Below are positions 1 through 8,196 of a stretch of 64,000 bases of DNA, piece by piece. The notes beneath the pieces are model-generated. The model ran no database searches and was not told where the DNA came from. It saw only the letters and a list, made by a program, of their open reading frames with translations. Position numbers and translations under genes: made by a program. This stretch comes from Martinezella rhizogenes. Lineage in GTDB: Bacteria; Pseudomonadota; Alphaproteobacteria; Rhizobiales; Rhizobiaceae. Each line of letters begins with the position of its first letter. Position 1 is the stretch's first letter. The DNA lies in NCBI GenBank assembly GCA_013322215.1, contig JAAMEZ010000036.1:744001-808000 (forward strand), given 5' to 3'.

Positions 1-480
1 CTCGCGTACATCGGCAAGCTCGAGCGCGAATTCGCTGGTGAAGCCCTTGAGAATCCAATGGCTGTTCGGCCGCTTCTCGATCAGACCGAAACGGCTGAAA
101 CGAATGAGGAATTCGCGCACGACTGAAGTCCCGGTGCCGATCTCGCGCGCCAGTTCCAGTTCGTTGATCTGCATGCCGGGCTGGGCTTCGTCGGACATGA
201 TGCGCATCATGAAGCTGCGCTCGATGATGTCGTGTAGTGAATCGGTCTCTTCCTTCGGGAAGAAATCGTCCTCCGTCGGCGGTCGTAGAACCGTCTTCTG
301 CCGCTTGTTCCAGAGAATGATGCCGGCGTCACTTAGACGCATGAGGATCGCGCGCGCCGTGCTGCGGCTGACGCCGAGTTCGGCAGCGATTTCAGGCTCG
401 CTCGGCAGCTCCGTATCGGGCTTCAGGCGCGCCGCATAGCGATTATACGCCTCCTTGAAGAGCGTGTTTTGCCTTGCCAT
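1..480 (-). CDS. GntR-family transcriptional regulator (C-terminus beyond window)
   Basis: The minus-strand frame opens with ATG at 480 (MARQNTLFKEAYNR) and stays open to the window edge, so about 160 N-terminal residues are seen. An N-terminal winged helix of the GntR type is visible: LPSEPEIAAELGVSRSTAR at about residues 25-43 is the canonical recognition-helix region. It is followed by what looks like the start of an FCD-like ligand domain (ERSFMMRIMSDEAQPGMQIN, then VVREFLIRFSRFGLIEKRPN). It reads away from the aldo/keto reductase and ABC transporter genes, so it probably controls them from the 481-786 intergenic region in response to a sugar-derived ligand. The subfamily (FadR or other) cannot be settled without the C-terminus. 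Confidence 0.85.
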   Translation of the reverse strand, partial: MARQNTLFKEAYNRYAARLKPDTELPSEPEIAAELGVSRSTARAILMRLSDAGIILWNKRQKTVLRPPTEDDFFPKEETDSLHDIIERSFMMRIMSDEAQPGMQINELELAREIGTGTSVVREFLIRFSRFGLIEKRPNSHWILKGFTSEFALELADVRE

Positions 481-612
481 TTCCCCCTCGCGTATCGTCA
501 CCGCTCTTTACCGGCGGCGCTGTCTGAACCATGATTGAATGGCAGTCAATTGCAGGAGTGTTGACGGAACCGCACCAGCCACCTTCCTCCCGGGCATGAG
601 GCGATTTGCTCG

Positions 613-641
613 TTGACACCAAAATGTTTATTGTAGATAAA
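613..641 (+). promoter_or_regulatory. Putative sigma-70-type promoter for the sugar locus
   Basis: TTGACA at 613-618 is followed 16-17 bases later by AGATAA/GATAAA (635-641), inside a locally AT-rich stretch of the 481-786 spacer between the divergent GntR gene and the aldo/keto reductase. The stretch TTTATTGTAGATAAA is a plausible place for a GntR operator overlapping the -10 region. No perfect operator palindrome is obvious. The rest of the 300-base spacer holds nothing else I recognise. Confidence 0.4.
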
Positions 642-786
642 AAACAAAATCAATTGGTGGATGGACTATCGGGAGCTGACCGTCGCCAAGGATGAAAGAG
701 GAGAATGGAGTGGCCGGCTCGAGGTCGCTTCGAAGCCGGTCCAAGATCGGCGGAAATGAAATGACAGCCATCACAAGGGAGAGGTG

Positions 787-1806
787 ATGCGAAGAAGAAC
801 AATCGGCAGGACGGACCTCGAGGTCACGGAGATCAGCTTCGGTGCTGCGGCGCTGGGTGGCCTCTATCGTGCCTGTCCGCGCGACCAGGCAATGGCGACC
901 CTTCAGGCGGCCTGGGACAGCGGTATCCGCTATTTCGACGTTGCGCCCTGGTATGGTTTTGGCCTTGGCGAACGCCGTGTCGGCGATTTTCTGCGAGACC
1001 AGCCTGAGGATAGCTATGTGCTGTCGACCAAAGTCGGCCGGCTCATGCGCCCGGTGCCGACCGACAAGGTGCCGAATTACGGCTATGTCGACCCGCTGCC
1101 TTTCGATGCCGATTACGACTACTCCTATGACGGCATCATGCGCTCGGTCGAGTTCAGCTATGCCCGTCTCGGGCTCAATCGCATCGATATTCTCTATGTC
1201 CACGATATCGGCGGCTATACCCACGGCAAGGCGCTGAACGACCGCTATCTCGGGCAGCTCCTGGGGTCCGGGTTGAAGGCTCTCGAGGAGCTGAAATCAT
1301 CCGGTGCGATCAAGGCCTATGGTCTCGGCGTCAACGAGGTGCCGGTCTGCCTGGATGTGATGAACGCGGCCGATATCGACTGCATCCTGCTCGCCGGCCG
1401 CTATACGCTGCTCGATCGCTCTGCCGTTGCCGAGTTGCTGCCGCTTTGCGAGAAGAAGGGAACGTCGCTGGTCGTGGGCGGGGTCTTCAATTCGGGTATT
1501 CTGGCGACTGGCCCTGTGCCCGGCGCACATTTCGACTATCTGCCGGCGACGCCGGATATTCTGGCCAAGGTGGGGGCGATGGAGGAGATCGCCCGCAAGC
1601 ATGGCCTGCCGCTTGCCCAGCCAGCGCTTCAGTTTCCGCTGCACAGCCCTTGCGTGGCTTCGGTGCTGATCGGCACGGCAAAGCCGGAAAGTCTTGTCCG
1701 CAACATGCAGCTGGTGGAGCCAAGGCTTCCCGACAGCCTCTATGCGGAATTCGAAGGTTTGACCGTGGTCGCGCCTCCTTTGGGAGATGAGGCGGTCAGG
1801 GTTTAG
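787..1806 (+). CDS. Aldo/keto reductase (sugar dehydrogenase-like)
   Basis: A 339-residue protein of the aldo/keto reductase family, a single-domain TIM barrel that oxidises or reduces carbonyls with NAD(P). Visible family marks are IRYFDVAPWYGFGLGERRVG (about 48-67, with the catalytic Asp and Tyr), the barrel strand IDILYVHDIG and a C-terminal VASVLIGTAKPESLVRN cofactor-binding segment. It most resembles the D-threo-aldose/L-fucose 1-dehydrogenase and pyridoxal dehydrogenase subgroup, so it may oxidise the sugar imported by the transporter downstream (inference). ATG at 787 is preferred over GTG at 784 because AAGGGA ends six bases upstream of it. The stop TAG is also the first three bases of a dispersed repeat. 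Confidence 0.88.
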   Translation: MRRRTIGRTDLEVTEISFGAAALGGLYRACPRDQAMATLQAAWDSGIRYFDVAPWYGFGLGERRVGDFLRDQPEDSYVLSTKVGRLMRPVPTDKVPNYGYVDPLPFDADYDYSYDGIMRSVEFSYARLGLNRIDILYVHDIGGYTHGKALNDRYLGQLLGSGLKALEELKSSGAIKAYGLGVNEVPVCLDVMNAADIDCILLAGRYTLLDRSAVAELLPLCEKKGTSLVVGGVFNSGILATGPVPGAHFDYLPATPDILAKVGAMEEIARKHGLPLAQPALQFPLHSPCVASVLIGTAKPESLVRNMQLVEPRLPDSLYAEFEGLTVVAPPLGDEAVRV

Positions 1807-1904
1807 AGCAATTCCAGGAAAAGTGCGAAGCGGTTTTCCGTCCGGAATTGCGTGAGACAGCAGATGGAGCGGTTTTGCGATTCCGTGAAACGCTGAACCG
1901 CTCC
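1804..1904 (+). repeat. Rhizobial interspersed palindromic repeat, copy A
   Basis: This is about 100 bp beginning TAGAGCAATTCCAGGAAAAG, continuing through CGGTTTTCCGTCCGGAATTGC and ending in a hairpin built from GAGCGGTT and AACCGCTC around TTCCGTGAAAC. A second, inverted copy lies at 6494-6599. The left 45 bases match at all but a few positions; the right half matches mainly in its hairpin architecture. I recall similar noncoding repeats as common in Rhizobium genomes. Its first three bases serve as the stop codon of the aldo/keto reductase. In an operon it could act as an mRNA-stabilising or attenuating structure ahead of the binding-protein gene. Confidence 0.8.
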
Positions 1905-1921
1905 AGCAGATTGGGAGCTAT

Positions 1922-1945
1922 CGAGCCGTCGGGAGAGACGGCTTC
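1922..1945 (+). other. Stem-loop upstream of the sugar-binding protein gene
   Basis: GCCGTC at 1925-1930 pairs with GACGGC at 1937-1942 across the loop GGGAGA; the flanks CGA and TCG extend the stem. There is no U-tract, so it is more likely an RNA structure within the leader of the binding-protein gene than a terminator. The remainder of the 1905-2082 spacer shows a purine-rich ribosome binding region (GAGAGGAGAAGCAG) just before the next start. Confidence 0.35.
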
Positions 1946-2082
1946 GAGGAGGAGGAAAGCCTGTTTTGCGTCGGTGGCCTTTTCGCCGCGCGATGCGTGA
2001 TGCCGCAAGGCGTCACGATACCGAGCCGTAAGCGTTCAGCGGCAGGTGTGCAGGAGAGAGAGCGCGTTGAGAGGAGAAGCAG

Positions 2083-3072
2083 ATGAAAATTGCCAAGTCA
2101 CTTCTGTCCCGCCGCAGCTTTACCGGCCTTGCCGGCGCTGCCATCATAGCGATGGCGATGCCCGTGCAGTCCTTCGCGGCTGACGTGACCATCCCGATCA
2201 TCGTCAAGGATACGACATCCTTCTACTGGCAAATCGTTCTTGCCGGCGCCCGCCAGGCGGGCAAGGATCTCGGTGTGAAGGTGCCGGAACTCGGCGCACA
2301 GTCGGAATCCGATATCAACGGCCAGATCAGCATTCTCGAAAACGCTGTTGCCGGCAAGCCGGCCGCTGTCGTCATTTCGCCGACCGAGTTCAAGGCGCTC
2401 GGCAAGCCCGTGGATGAAGCCGCCAAGTCCGTACCGGTCGTCGGCATCGACTCTGCCGCCGATTCCAAGTCTTTCGTCTCGTTCCTGACGACCGACAACA
2501 CGCAAGGCGGACGCATCGCCGCTGACGGCCTTGCCGCTGCCATCAAGGGCATGACCGGCAAGGAAGAGGGTGAGATCGCCATCATCACCAGCCTGCCGGG
2601 CGTCGGTTCTCTCGACCAGCGCCGTCAGGGCTTCCTGGAAGAGGTCAAGAACAAGTATCCGGGCCTCAAGGTCGTTGCTGATAAATATGCGGACGGTCAG
2701 GCCACGACCGGCCTCAACATCATGACCGACTTGATCACGGCCAATCCGAAGCTTGTCGGCGTCTTTGCCTCCAATCTGATCATGGCCCAGGGTGTGGGCC
2801 AGGCGATTGCGGAAAACAAGCTCGGCGACAAGATCAAGGTCATCGGCTTCGACAATGACGACAAGACCGTCGGCTTCCTGAAGTCCGGCGTTCTTGCCGG
2901 CCTCGTGGTGCAGGACCCGTACCGCATGGGTTATGACGGCATCAAGACCGCGCTCGCTGCTTCCAAGAAGGAAAAGGTCGAGGCCAATGTCGACACCGGC
3001 GCCAACCTCGTCACCAAGGCGAACATGAGCGATCCGAAGATCGACGCCCTGTTGAACCCGAAGGTCAAGTAA
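2083..3072 (+). CDS. Sugar ABC transporter periplasmic substrate-binding protein (ribose type)
   Basis: A 329-residue periplasmic binding protein of the RbsB-like family (type I fold, Peripla_BP_4). The first 33 residues form an exported leader with twin arginines (LSRRSFTGLAGAA) and an Ala-rich end before ADVTIPIIVKDTTSFYW, so it may use the Tat route. Typical strands are seen: PAAVVISPTEFKALG, VPVVGIDSAADS, FLTTDNTQGGRIAADGL, VGVFASNLIMAQGVG and IKVIGFDNDD. It delivers a monosaccharide to the permease encoded by the next two genes; the sugar cannot be told from sequence alone. A strong hairpin after its stop probably boosts its expression over the membrane components. Confidence 0.92.
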   Translation: MKIAKSLLSRRSFTGLAGAAIIAMAMPVQSFAADVTIPIIVKDTTSFYWQIVLAGARQAGKDLGVKVPELGAQSESDINGQISILENAVAGKPAAVVISPTEFKALGKPVDEAAKSVPVVGIDSAADSKSFVSFLTTDNTQGGRIAADGLAAAIKGMTGKEEGEIAIITSLPGVGSLDQRRQGFLEEVKNKYPGLKVVADKYADGQATTGLNIMTDLITANPKLVGVFASNLIMAQGVGQAIAENKLGDKIKVIGFDNDDKTVGFLKSGVLAGLVVQDPYRMGYDGIKTALAASKKEKVEANVDTGANLVTKANMSDPKIDALLNPKVK

Positions 3073-3079
3073 GGCTTGA

Positions 3080-3113
3080 GGCCGCGCCCGTGTGATCGGG
3101 CGCGGCCTTTTCG
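3080..3113 (+). terminator. Hairpin with U-tract between binding protein and ATPase genes
   Basis: GGCCGCGCCCG (3080-3090) pairs perfectly with CGGGCGCGGCC (3097-3107) across TGTGAT and is followed by TTTT. It looks like an intrinsic terminator, but it sits inside an apparent operon. Partial termination or 3'-end protection would explain high binding-protein levels relative to the transporter core. Confidence 0.75.
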
Positions 3114-3166
3114 TCTGGCCGCCTCTCCGAGGCGGTTGCGCGGTGATGCGAGAGGGAGGAGACCTC

Positions 3167-4717
3167 ATGACGAGCCTTGAAGAAATCAGCCATCGGCACG
3201 ACGACACCGTGAAGACGGAAGCAAACCGCATTCCGGCCGGCTCGCCCATCCTTGAGCTTAAAGGTCTGCAGAAGCGCTATGGCTTCGTCGAGGCGCTGAA
3301 GCCTGCGACCGTCACGTTTCTGGCCGGCGAGATCCATGCGATCGTTGGCGAGAACGGCGCGGGCAAATCGACCCTCATCAAGCTCCTGACCGGTGTCATC
3401 ACAAGAACATCCGGCGAAATCTTCTGGTGCGGTCATCCTGTGGCGCTCGCAACGCCGAATGAGGCGATCGCCCGCGGCATCAATGCCGTGCATCAGGAAG
3501 TGGTGCTCTGCCCGCATCTGACGGTCGCGGCCAATCTTTTCCTTGGCGATGAAGTCAACCGCTTCGGCCTGATGCGCAAGAAGCAGATGGTGGCGATGGC
3601 ACAGACCGTGCTCGACGATCTCGGCTTCGGACTACCGGCCGGTGAGCTCCTGAGCTCCCTTACCATCGGCCAGCAGCAGCTGGTCGCAACCGCTAGAGCC
3701 GCGATGCGCGGCACGCAATTTCTGATTTTCGACGAGCCGACTGCCTATCTCACCCGCCAGGAATCGGCGCAACTGTTCAAGCTGATCCGTCGCTTGCAGG
3801 GCGAGGGCGTGACGATCGTCTATATCAGCCATCGCATGGAAGAGGTGTTCGAACTGGCCGACCGGGTCTCCGTCTTGCGTGACGGCACACATGTCGGCAC
3901 CCGCACGATCGCCGAAACCAACGAGGACGAGTTGATCAAGCTTATGATCAATCGCTCCATCGAGCAGATTTACCACAAGGAGGAGATACCGATCGGCGAC
4001 ACCATCCTCGAGGCGCGCGGCCTTTCCGGCCCCGGCTTCGAGAATGTTTCGCTCAGCGTTCGTGCCGGCGAGATCGTCGGCCTTTACGGGTTGATCGGTG
4101 CCGGCCGCAGCGAGTTCGCGCTTGGTCTCTACGGACGCCAGCCGCTTTCGGCCGGAGAGATCTACTGGCAGGGGCGCAAGGTCGACATCCGCAACGAGCG
4201 TGATGCGATGGATCTCGGCATTGCGCTGGCGCCCGAAAGCCGGCGCGATCAGGGGCTCTGCCTCAATCTGCCGATCGGGCTGAACATCAATCTGCCCGTT
4301 TTCAAGCGGCTAAGCCGCGGCCCGATCATCAACAATAAGGGCGAAGCTGCCAATGCCGACAAGCAGATTCGCGATCTCAGCATCAAGACGCCGAGCCGGC
4401 GGGTTCTGGTCTCCGCCATGTCGGGCGGCAATCAGCAGAAGGTGGTCATCGGCAAATGGCTGAGCCATGGCGCCAAGCTCTTCATCTTCGACGAGCCGAC
4501 CGTCGGCGTCGACGTCGGGACGAAGGCCGAGATTTATAGACTGTTTGCCAAACTGCTGCGCGCCGGCGCCGGCATTATCGTCATCTCCTCCTATCTGCCT
4601 GAGGTCTACGAGCTTGCCGACCGCCTGCACGTTTTCCGCCACGGCCAGCTGGTCGCCAGCCATGATTTCCATGCGGCAACGCACGAGGAAGTCCTCGGCG
4701 AGGCAATCGGCGTTTGA
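3167..4717 (+). CDS. Sugar ABC transporter ATP-binding protein (RbsA type, two nucleotide-binding domains)
   Basis: A 516-residue fused ATPase that drives monosaccharide import with the adjacent permease and binding protein. The first domain has Walker A GENGAGKST (about 61-69), signature LTIGQQQL and Walker B FLIFDEPTAYLT. The second has the usual degenerate Walker A GLIGAGRSEF, signature MSGGNQQKV and Walker B LFIFDEPTVGVDVG. This pattern and length are typical of RbsA/MglA/XylG proteins. ATG at 3167 is chosen because AGGGAGGA lies directly upstream with good spacing; an upstream in-frame start would run into the preceding hairpin region. The permease follows after 32 bases. Confidence 0.92.
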   Translation: MTSLEEISHRHDDTVKTEANRIPAGSPILELKGLQKRYGFVEALKPATVTFLAGEIHAIVGENGAGKSTLIKLLTGVITRTSGEIFWCGHPVALATPNEAIARGINAVHQEVVLCPHLTVAANLFLGDEVNRFGLMRKKQMVAMAQTVLDDLGFGLPAGELLSSLTIGQQQLVATARAAMRGTQFLIFDEPTAYLTRQESAQLFKLIRRLQGEGVTIVYISHRMEEVFELADRVSVLRDGTHVGTRTIAETNEDELIKLMINRSIEQIYHKEEIPIGDTILEARGLSGPGFENVSLSVRAGEIVGLYGLIGAGRSEFALGLYGRQPLSAGEIYWQGRKVDIRNERDAMDLGIALAPESRRDQGLCLNLPIGLNINLPVFKRLSRGPIINNKGEAANADKQIRDLSIKTPSRRVLVSAMSGGNQQKVVIGKWLSHGAKLFIFDEPTVGVDVGTKAEIYRLFAKLLRAGAGIIVISSYLPEVYELADRLHVFRHGQLVASHDFHAATHEEVLGEAIGV

Positions 4718-4749
4718 ACAATAAACAAGTCTAAAGAGGGAGAACAAAA

Positions 4750-5721
4750 ATGGCCGCGAATACGACAGAAGGCCCGACCGTAGCGCCGCGGCGCAAGATG
4801 AATATCCTCTTCAGCTTGACGCTGATCCTGCTGCTGCTGGCGCTCTGGATTGTTCTTGGCTTCTGGACCGACAAATTCTGGACGCCGCTCAACATCACCA
4901 ATCTGATGCGCCAGGGCTCAATGACGGCCATTCTTGCGCTCGGCCAGACCTTCGTCATCATCACGGCGGGCATCGATCTTTCCGTCGGAGCGATTGTTGG
5001 CTTCTGCACCGTCATCATCGCCTGGCTGCTGCAGGCCGGATTTCCGGTCTGGGCCGCAATCCTCATCACCCTGCTGTTCGGGGTCTTGATCGGCGCGTTC
5101 CATGGCTTCGGCATCGTGCGCATGGGCTTGCCGCCCTTCATCATCACGCTCGCGACACTGACATCGCTTCGCGGTATCGGTCTTCTCATCACCAACGGCT
5201 CCACGATCAACATCGTCAATGATGATTTCACCAATTTCGCCGTCTCGGATTTCTTGGGGATCCCGAGCCTGTTCTGGATGGTGATCCTGGTGGCGATCCC
5301 AGCTGTGATCTTCCTGCATCTGAGCCGCTGGGGGCGCTATCTCTTCGCTGTCGGCTCCAATCGCGAGGCAGCCCGGCTTTCCGGCGTCAACGTCAACTGG
5401 ATGATCTATCTCGCTTATATCCTGTCGGGAACCTGTGCTGCCTTCGTCGGCGTTCTCCTGGCCTCGCGCATCGCCATCGGCAATGCTACCCAGGCCGATG
5501 GCTGGGAGCTGCAGGCGATCGCCTCGTCGGTCATCGGCGGAACCAGCCTGTTCGGCGCGGTCGGTACGGTTTATGGTCCGCTGATCGGCGCTTTCATCTT
5601 GGCGACCATCAACAACGGCGCCAACCTGTTAAATCTCAATTCCTTCTGGCAGCGCATCATCACCGGCGTCCTGATCATCGTCATCGTCTATTTCGATCAG
5701 CTGCGTCGCCGCCGGGCCTAG
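4750..5721 (+). CDS. Sugar ABC transporter permease (RbsC type)
   Basis: A 323-residue polytopic inner-membrane protein with about eight to ten hydrophobic segments, beginning after a short polar N-terminus. Family marks include ALGQTFVIITAGIDLSVGA (about 58-76), GFGIVRMGLPPFIITLATL and the cytoplasmic coupling region GSNREAARLSGVNV, all as in RbsC/AraH-like permeases. It completes the transporter with the binding protein and the ATPase; in this family the permease homodimerises. GAGGGAGAAC lies just before the ATG. It is the last gene of the locus and faces a hairpin shared with the convergent small gene. Confidence 0.92.
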   Translation: MAANTTEGPTVAPRRKMNILFSLTLILLLLALWIVLGFWTDKFWTPLNITNLMRQGSMTAILALGQTFVIITAGIDLSVGAIVGFCTVIIAWLLQAGFPVWAAILITLLFGVLIGAFHGFGIVRMGLPPFIITLATLTSLRGIGLLITNGSTINIVNDDFTNFAVSDFLGIPSLFWMVILVAIPAVIFLHLSRWGRYLFAVGSNREAARLSGVNVNWMIYLAYILSGTCAAFVGVLLASRIAIGNATQADGWELQAIASSVIGGTSLFGAVGTVYGPLIGAFILATINNGANLLNLNSFWQRIITGVLIIVIVYFDQLRRRRA

Positions 5722-5744
5722 GCGCATGATCGGACATGAAGCGA

Positions 5745-5774
5745 CGATCGAGCGGGAGCTATCCCGCCCGATCG
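5745..5774. terminator. Hairpin between convergent genes
   Basis: CGATCG-A-GCGGGA (5745-5757) pairs with TCCCGC-C-CGATCG (5762-5774) across a short loop. The symmetrical stem between the converging permease and BP74-like genes could end transcription from both sides, although no clear T-run follows on either strand. Confidence 0.45.
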
Positions 5775-5786
5775 CCTCGCTCGTTA

Positions 5787-6131
5787 TCAGGGAGTGACTT
5801 CGCGGGTCACCTTGGAGCTCCATGGGCACCAGACGTATCCGGGCAGGAATGCGCCGCCGGCTTCATCGAGATGGTCGTTGACATAATTGGTGGTTGCGTC
5901 GCAGACCTCGATTGACACTTCGAAGAAGTCGATCGAATCCGGGTCCATGTAGAAATCCAAATTCGGATTGTAGGATTTCCTCCCTACCTTGATCCTTCCG
6001 ATGACGTGAACTTTATCCTTTTCTTCCCCGGAGAGGATTTTCAGGACATGGGCGATCTTCGTTTCATCCGTAAGCTCGAATACAAACTTGGCGTCGTATG
6101 GGCTGGTTTCGAACTCGAAATAGCGAGCCAT
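5787..6131 (-). CDS. Small BP74-domain-like protein
   Basis: A 114-residue soluble protein starting MARYFEFETSPYDAKF. The pattern FVFELTDETKIAHVLKILSG, then HVIGRIKVGRKSYNPN, LDFYMDPDSIDFFEVSIEVC and a C-terminal GGAFLPGYVWCPWSS matches what I remember of the N-terminal domain of the Dictyostelium calmodulin-binding protein BP74, which also occurs as short stand-alone proteins in scattered bacteria. Its biochemical role is unknown to me. ATG at 6131 is chosen over an upstream in-frame start at 6188 because GGAG stands seven bases before it. It is an isolated gene with AT-rich upstream DNA, between two metabolic loci and close to a dispersed repeat, which suggests an acquired or movable cargo gene. 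Confidence 0.75.
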   Translation of the reverse strand: MARYFEFETSPYDAKFVFELTDETKIAHVLKILSGEEKDKVHVIGRIKVGRKSYNPNLDFYMDPDSIDFFEVSIEVCDATTNYVNDHLDEAGGAFLPGYVWCPWSSKVTREVTP

Positions 6132-6493
6132 AAATTTTCTCCATGTTGAAAATTGGAATAGGGCAACGTTGGTTAGATGAGCTTCCACTTGCGGAAGCCT
6201 CGGGAAAATTAGTTTTTGCTTAACTTATTTCAATCCATCGATTTTATTGGGTTTTATCCAATTTTTTCTGACCGATGCGCAGGCATTTTTATATTCCGCC
6301 GGTATTGCCGATCCTGATCGGAGGACGGGCGTTGTAGAGGTGGCGTGGCTTTGTCAGGAGCTGCCAATGCGCCATGATCTTTCTGTCGAAAGCGAACGAA
6401 ACAGAGGCGGAATTTATTGTTTTGGTGTCGCCTGGATTTGCCCCGATCGCTGGTTTCACCAGGGTCGTGATTTAAGTCAACGGACCTGCAAGG

Positions 6494-6599
6494 AGATAGA
6501 GTGGTTCAGCTTCTCATGGAATCTCTGAACGGCTCTATCTCTTTATTTTAAGCAATTATGGACGGAAAACCGCTGTGCACTTTTCCTGGAATTGCTCTA
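6494..6599 (-). repeat. Rhizobial interspersed palindromic repeat, copy B (inverted relative to copy A)
   Basis: The reverse complement begins TAGAGCAATTCCAGGAAAAG, continues AGCGGTTTTCCGTCC and ends in a hairpin, AGATAGAG(C/T)GGTTCAG pairing with CTGAAC-GGCTCTATCT. It matches copy A at 1804-1904 closely in the left 45 bases and in the hairpin plan of the right half. The leading TAG is read in frame as the stop codon of the small membrane-protein gene at 6597-7031. The stretch 6132-6493 between the BP74-like gene and this repeat is AT-rich; I see no convincing gene in it. Confidence 0.8.
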
Positions 6600-7031
6600 G
6601 CGATCGGGTCGCACGATCGCCCAGAAGGTGGCGCCGACCACGGCCCACATCGTCCCGAATGCAAGCGGCACATAGGGGCGATGGACGATGACTTCCATCA
6701 GGTATGAGAGCGCGAAGCCCGGCCCGAGCATAGCGAAGGCTGCGATGAAACCGATCACCCACGCGATGACCGAAAGCACGAACCATGTGACCAGATAGGC
6801 TCGAAGCGAGCGGTGGCCCCGCCTGCCCAACCATATATGCGATGGCAGTCCAATGGCGAGGACGGCCGCATATCCCAGGAGCGCACCTGCCGAAGTCGCC
6901 GTCCAGATCCATGACAGCCTGCTGGTATCGCTCAGGATATGTGGCACCGGCCAGAAGAGGGCGGTAGCGACGGCGAGAAGGAAGGGGACCCAAAGCGGAG
7001 CCAGCAGCAAAGCGGTTGCCAAACGTTTCAT
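6597..7031 (-). CDS. Small four-helix membrane protein of unknown function
   Basis: A 144-residue protein starting MKRLATALLLAPLWVPF, with four predicted membrane helices (about 5-25, 43-63, 78-100 and 120-138) separated by short basic loops such as GRRGHRSLRAY. I do not recognise the family. ATG at 7031 is preferred over an upstream in-frame start at 7133 because it begins directly with a hydrophobic segment, while the extra N-terminal sequence looks random. It lies downstream of exoZ on the same strand, at a position where exoB stands in some relatives. Its stop codon is supplied by the dispersed repeat. Confidence 0.6.
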   Translation of the reverse strand: MKRLATALLLAPLWVPFLLAVATALFWPVPHILSDTSRLSWIWTATSAGALLGYAAVLAIGLPSHIWLGRRGHRSLRAYLVTWFVLSVIAWVIGFIAAFAMLGPGFALSYLMEVIVHRPYVPLAFGTMWAVVGATFWAIVRPDR

Positions 7032-7188
7032 GTGGGGTCCGTGAACCGAGGATAGTGACGGCGGATCGCAGTCGCCGTGGAGTTTTCGAATTTCGCGTCC
7101 GCCCATAGGACGTTCTCCGACGCGTGTCGTCAAGCGCCCGCGAGCATAAGCGGGCGGGATTGCGCAATGGTTGTGCGGAGCGGGAGCT

Positions 7189-8196
7189 TCAGGCGGGTGA
7201 GGGGCGTGATCTCTGCCAGCTCAGATTCTTCAGAAGATTGCGCAATGGCTTTTCGACGGCTTCATAGGCACAGATGCCGAGAATGGTGCCACCGATGACG
7301 CCGATGAGAGTAATGGCGTCAGAAGGTATCTGCATCGACGCCATCAGCTTGACGACCACCGAAATGGCCAAGGTGTGCCAGAGGTAGATCGAATAGGAGC
7401 TGTTGCCGAGATAGGTAAGCAGGGGGATGGAGGGCAACTTGCCGCTGCGCTCCACCGACACCATGCCGAGCACGAGGGCAACAGCGAGCGGTCCGCAGGT
7501 TAGCTCGTTGAAGTCCAGGCCGAGAATCTGGATCGTGGCAAAGCCCGACAGGGCGACGGCGATCAGGGCAAGGCCGAGACCTGTCCCCGGCACGTGTCCG
7601 GATAGCCAGAGGCGCCCGAGGATGGCGCCGGCGACGAATTCCAGGATGATCGGCCGCGTATAGGTCAGAAGCAGCGGCGACTGCGGATCGATGATGCCGC
7701 CAGCAAGGACGAAGGAGAGGAAGATCGCCGTCATGCCGGCAAGCCGCAGCCGTTGCGGCAGAAACAGGCACGCCGCGAAGATGACGTAGAAGAACATCTC
7801 GAAATTCAGCGTCCATCCCTGCACCAGAACCGGCCAGATCTCGCCACCGCCGGCGCTTGGCGAGCGAACGGGAATGAACAGTAGCGAGCCGAGAATATGA
7901 CTTGCCGTCAGCTTCATGTTCGGAAACAGGCCGATAACGGCGCCGACGATCATGATGGCGGTCACGATCCAGTAGGATGGCGCGATGCGCTGCAGCCGGT
8001 CGAGCGCAAAGCGCAGCGGCGTTACCGGCCGGCGCTCGCTCATGGTCCACATGATGAAGCCGCTGATGACGAAGAAGACGTCGACGCCTGCGGCTCCAAT
8101 GCGAAAATGGCCGCCGCTGCGTTCGGCGGCGTGAAACAACACTACGGCGAGCGCGGCAAAGGCACGGAGATATTGAATGCCGTAGAGTGTCTTCAT
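7189..8196 (-). CDS. exoZ: Exopolysaccharide acyltransferase ExoZ-like
   Basis: A 335-residue integral membrane acyltransferase of the acyltransferase-3 family, with about ten hydrophobic helices. Key marks are IQYLRAFAALAVVLFHAAER near the N-terminus (the conserved R and H), GVDVFFVISGFIMW at about 36-49 and the late GNSSYSIYLWHTL segment. In S. meliloti ExoZ O-acetylates succinoglycan subunits. The position as last gene of exoY-F-Q-Z supports the call. It overlaps the end of exoQ by four bases (ATGA), so it is translationally coupled. Confidence 0.88.
   Translation of the reverse strand: MKTLYGIQYLRAFAALAVVLFHAAERSGGHFRIGAAGVDVFFVISGFIMWTMSERRPVTPLRFALDRLQRIAPSYWIVTAIMIVGAVIGLFPNMKLTASHILGSLLFIPVRSPSAGGGEIWPVLVQGWTLNFEMFFYVIFAACLFLPQRLRLAGMTAIFLSFVLAGGIIDPQSPLLLTYTRPIILEFVAGAILGRLWLSGHVPGTGLGLALIAVALSGFATIQILGLDFNELTCGPLAVALVLGMVSVERSGKLPSIPLLTYLGNSSYSIYLWHTLAISVVVKLMASMQIPSDAITLIGVIGGTILGICAYEAVEKPLRNLLKNLSWQRSRPSPA

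Noticed and set aside
2098..3249. Long minus-strand frame (383 codons) opposite the sugar-binding protein
   Set aside because: It mirrors the codon structure of the plus-strand gene, has a compositionally odd protein rich in Arg/Asp/Gly without motifs, and no ribosome binding site.
6247..6528. Plus-strand frame of 93 codons upstream of repeat copy B
   Set aside because: AT-rich, no ribosome binding site, and its end runs into the repeat; composition unlike the neighbours.
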